DNA of 64,000 nt. It comes from Luteibacter jiangsuensis. Lineage in GTDB: Bacteria > Pseudomonadota > Gammaproteobacteria > Xanthomonadales > Rhodanobacteraceae. The notes beneath the pieces were generated by a model. The model had not been told where the DNA came from. It saw only the letters and a program-made list of their open reading frames with translations, and did not search any database. A program made the position numbers and the translations under genes. Shown here one piece after another: positions 62,534 to 64,000 of the stretch (its first letter is position 1; each line of letters begins with the position of its first letter). Location of the stretch: positions 682,001 through 746,000 of the forward strand of contig NZ_JAUSSK010000001.1 in assembly GCF_030812295.1 (NCBI RefSeq), given 5' to 3'.

Positions 62534-62983
62534 ATGAACATCAAGACCGTCCTCGGCCTCCCGCTGGCCGCCCTGCTCGCCAGCGCTGTCGTCGCCCCCG
62601 TGTCGGCCGCCACGCTGACGCGCAGCGACGGCATCTATGTGCGCTGCGACCAGTGCGGCGTGGTCCAGAGCATCGAACACAACGTCACCGCCGGCCGCGA
62701 CCACGGCACCGCGGGCGCGGTGATCGGCGCCATCGCCGGCGGCGTGCTCGGCAACCAGGTCGGCAAGGGCAAGGGCAAGACCCTCGCCACCGTCGGCGGC
62801 GCGGTGGGTGGCGGCTTCGCCGGCAACGCGATCGGCAAGGGCGGCGGCAGCGACAGCTATACCCTGCGCCTGAAGATGGGCACCGGCGGCTACACCAACG
62901 TGCAGGTCAAGGACGCTTCGGCGATCCGCGAAGGCGACATCGTGGTCGTCGACGAACAGGGCAACGTCTCGCGCGTGCAGTAA
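62534..62983 (+). CDS. Glycine-zipper 2TM protein, SlyB-like
   Basis: The 149-residue protein has a signal peptide (MNIKTVLGLPLAALLASAVVAP, cleavage near VSAA), a short region with a CDQC pair, a glycine-zipper 2TM repeat (TAGAVIGAIAGGVLGNQVGKG and VGGGFAGNAIGKGGG), and a C-terminal domain with VQVKDASAIREGDIVVVDEQGNV. It resembles SlyB/OsmB-like outer-membrane or periplasmic proteins, but it has no clear lipobox. A strong hairpin terminator follows at 63014. Its function is unknown beyond the membrane association. Confidence 0.87.
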   Translation: MNIKTVLGLPLAALLASAVVAPVSAATLTRSDGIYVRCDQCGVVQSIEHNVTAGRDHGTAGAVIGAIAGGVLGNQVGKGKGKTLATVGGAVGGGFAGNAIGKGGGSDSYTLRLKMGTGGYTNVQVKDASAIREGDIVVVDEQGNVSRVQ

Positions 62984-63013
62984 GCGCCGCCAGTCACCTG
63001 GTGTAGTGAGAAG

Positions 63014-63040
63014 GCCGGCCCGCAAGGGCCGGCTTTTTTT
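63014..63040 (+). terminator. Intrinsic terminator of the glycine-zipper gene
   Basis: GCCGGCCC (63014-63021) and GGGCCGGC (63026-63033) form an 8-base stem with a GCAA tetraloop, and seven T residues follow at 63034-63040. Confidence 0.93.
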
Positions 63041-63070
63041 GGTGGGAGCCCCTGGACTTGGAAAAGCCCC

Positions 63071-63095
63071 CATCGCCGCTGAAGCGGCTCCCACA
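63071..63095. repeat. REP-like repeat
   Basis: CATCGCCGCTGAAGCGGCTC then CCACA is a copy of the dispersed repeat between the terminator and the lpxK end, with a GGTGGGAGCC half at 63041-63050. Confidence 0.8.
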
Positions 63096-63139
63096 ACGGC
63101 TTTCACTCCTGGCCAGGAAACGGAAGAGGTGGACGCCTA

Positions 63140-64000
63140 CTACGTGCGGGTTTGGACCCGTTCCGCCACCGCGTCGTAGAACGACTCCGGCAGCACCGCG
63201 TGCACCGGCACGCGCCACCAGTTGTCGCGCGCGAAGCCACGGCACTTCACGGCATCCTTGTCGGTCATCAGCACAGGACAACCGTCGGCGAAGGTGAAAT
63301 CGTCGCGGGTGAAGGCGTGATGGTCAGCGAAGGGGTGACCATGCACCGCGATGCCTTGCGCGGTGAGGCTGGCGAAGAAGCGCGCGGGATTGCCGATGCC
63401 GGCGACGGCGTGTGCCGGCCGGCCCGCGAAATCCGAGAGCGGCGCGATCAGCGACGATTCGCGCATGTTCACGGCGACGCCACCCTCCAATCGCATCGCG
63501 ATTTCACCGGCCGTGGGCACGCCGCCGTTGACGACGACGAAGTCCACCTCGGCAAGCCGGCGGGACGGTTCGCGCAACGGCCCCGCCGGGAGCAGGTGCC
63601 CGTTACCGAGGCGGCGTTCGCCATCGATGACGCATATCTCGACGTCGCGGCCCAGGCGGTAGTGCTGCAAGCCATCGTCGGCGAGGACCAGGTCGCAGCC
63701 CGCATCGACGAGCAGGCGCGCCGCCTCCGGCCGCTCGCGCCCGATCGCCACCGGCACGCCACTCTGGCGGATGAGGCTGGGCTCATCGCCGACCCGTGCC
63801 GGGTCGTCGTCTCCGGACAATAGATAAGGCCCGCGCTCGCTTCCGCCATACCCGCGACTGACGATTCCCGGCATGAAACCGCGCCGTTCCATCGCCTTGG
63901 CCAGCGCGACGATCAAAGGTGTCTTGCCTGTCCCGCCTACGGTGATGTTACCGACGACGATCACCGGTACCGGCAGGCGGACGATCGCCGAGGGATCGTT
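63140..64000 (-). CDS. lpxK: Tetraacyldisaccharide 4'-kinase, N-terminus cut by the window end
   Basis: The 286 visible residues are the C-terminal part of LpxK, which phosphorylates the lipid A disaccharide at the 4' position. Walker A is VGNITVGGTGKTPLIVAL, followed by GIVSRGYGGS, DLVLADDGLQHYRLGRDVEICVID, PAGPLREP and a FTRDDFTFADGCPVLMTDKDAVKC segment, all typical. The frame runs on past the window edge, so the membrane anchor and the start lie outside. In proteobacteria lpxK usually follows msbA, which would lie to the right. Confidence 0.95.
   Translation of the reverse strand, partial: NDPSAIVRLPVPVIVVGNITVGGTGKTPLIVALAKAMERRGFMPGIVSRGYGGSERGPYLLSGDDDPARVGDEPSLIRQSGVPVAIGRERPEAARLLVDAGCDLVLADDGLQHYRLGRDVEICVIDGERRLGNGHLLPAGPLREPSRRLAEVDFVVVNGGVPTAGEIAMRLEGGVAVNMRESSLIAPLSDFAGRPAHAVAGIGNPARFFASLTAQGIAVHGHPFADHHAFTRDDFTFADGCPVLMTDKDAVKCRGFARDNWWRVPVHAVLPESFYDAVAERVQTRT

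Overview
The window reads as chromosomal DNA of a high-GC gammaproteobacterium of the Xanthomonadales, most likely Rhodanobacteraceae (Luteibacter/Dyella type). The basis is the gene content and order (trxB/aat, then ftsK, lolA, rarA, serS), the proteobacterial housekeeping set (orn, sbcB, epmA, ligA, lpxK, glmM, folP), and dispersed GTGGGAGCCGAC/ATCGCCGAC REP-like repeats of the kind seen in xanthomonads. The genus is an inference.

Bases 1 to about 11,840 are one flank of an integrated mobile island. A tyrosine integrase (10335-11759) lies beside the 3' end of a tRNA-Ser(TGA) gene (11841-11930), the usual attachment site, and the other end of the island lies left of the window. The island holds an XRE regulator, a second tyrosine recombinase with two small downstream genes, a MobA/MobL relaxase, a PD-(D/E)XK-like protein, membrane proteins, and an AT-richer minus-strand operon that is the most notable system here: a Pycsar anti-phage module. 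Its effector has a cNMP-binding domain fused to a TIR-like domain, and a class III pyrimidine-type nucleotide cyclase follows. Two uncharacterised genes, joined by an ATGA overlap, lie directly upstream and may be part of the system.

From 11.8 kb on, the sequence is core chromosome. serS, rarA, lolA and ftsK run on the minus strand. The block is interrupted by a LuxR-type response regulator, a DUF3999/DUF2339 membrane pair and an orphan two-component propeller histidine kinase. ald and trxB diverge, and trxB is followed by an acetyltransferase-like gene and aat. The 31-36 kb part has a DHA2 exporter, an RluA-family pseudouridine synthase, an HDOD protein, a lipoprotein and a membrane-anchored Mrr-like nuclease domain protein. 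A phosphoketolase/acetate kinase operon (36.9-40.3 kb) forms a phosphoketolase shunt. Then come class I fumarase, a thioredoxin-like protein, a YqjI/YqjH-like metal-responsive regulator and ferric reductase pair with striking palindromes, AsmA, and a DMT exporter.

The last 16 kb carries a 2OG-Fe(II) oxygenase, glmM-folP-orn on the minus strand, sbcB and a DUF2461 gene on the plus strand, a ligA-epmA-VOC operon, a second DHA2 exporter whose -10 box suggests a nearly leaderless mRNA, a CPA2 antiporter overlapping convergently with a photolyase, a glycine-zipper protein with a clear terminator, and the 3' part of lpxK cut by the window end. REP-like repeats occur in many gaps from 20 kb onward, and also inside two coding regions, but I found none in the island.
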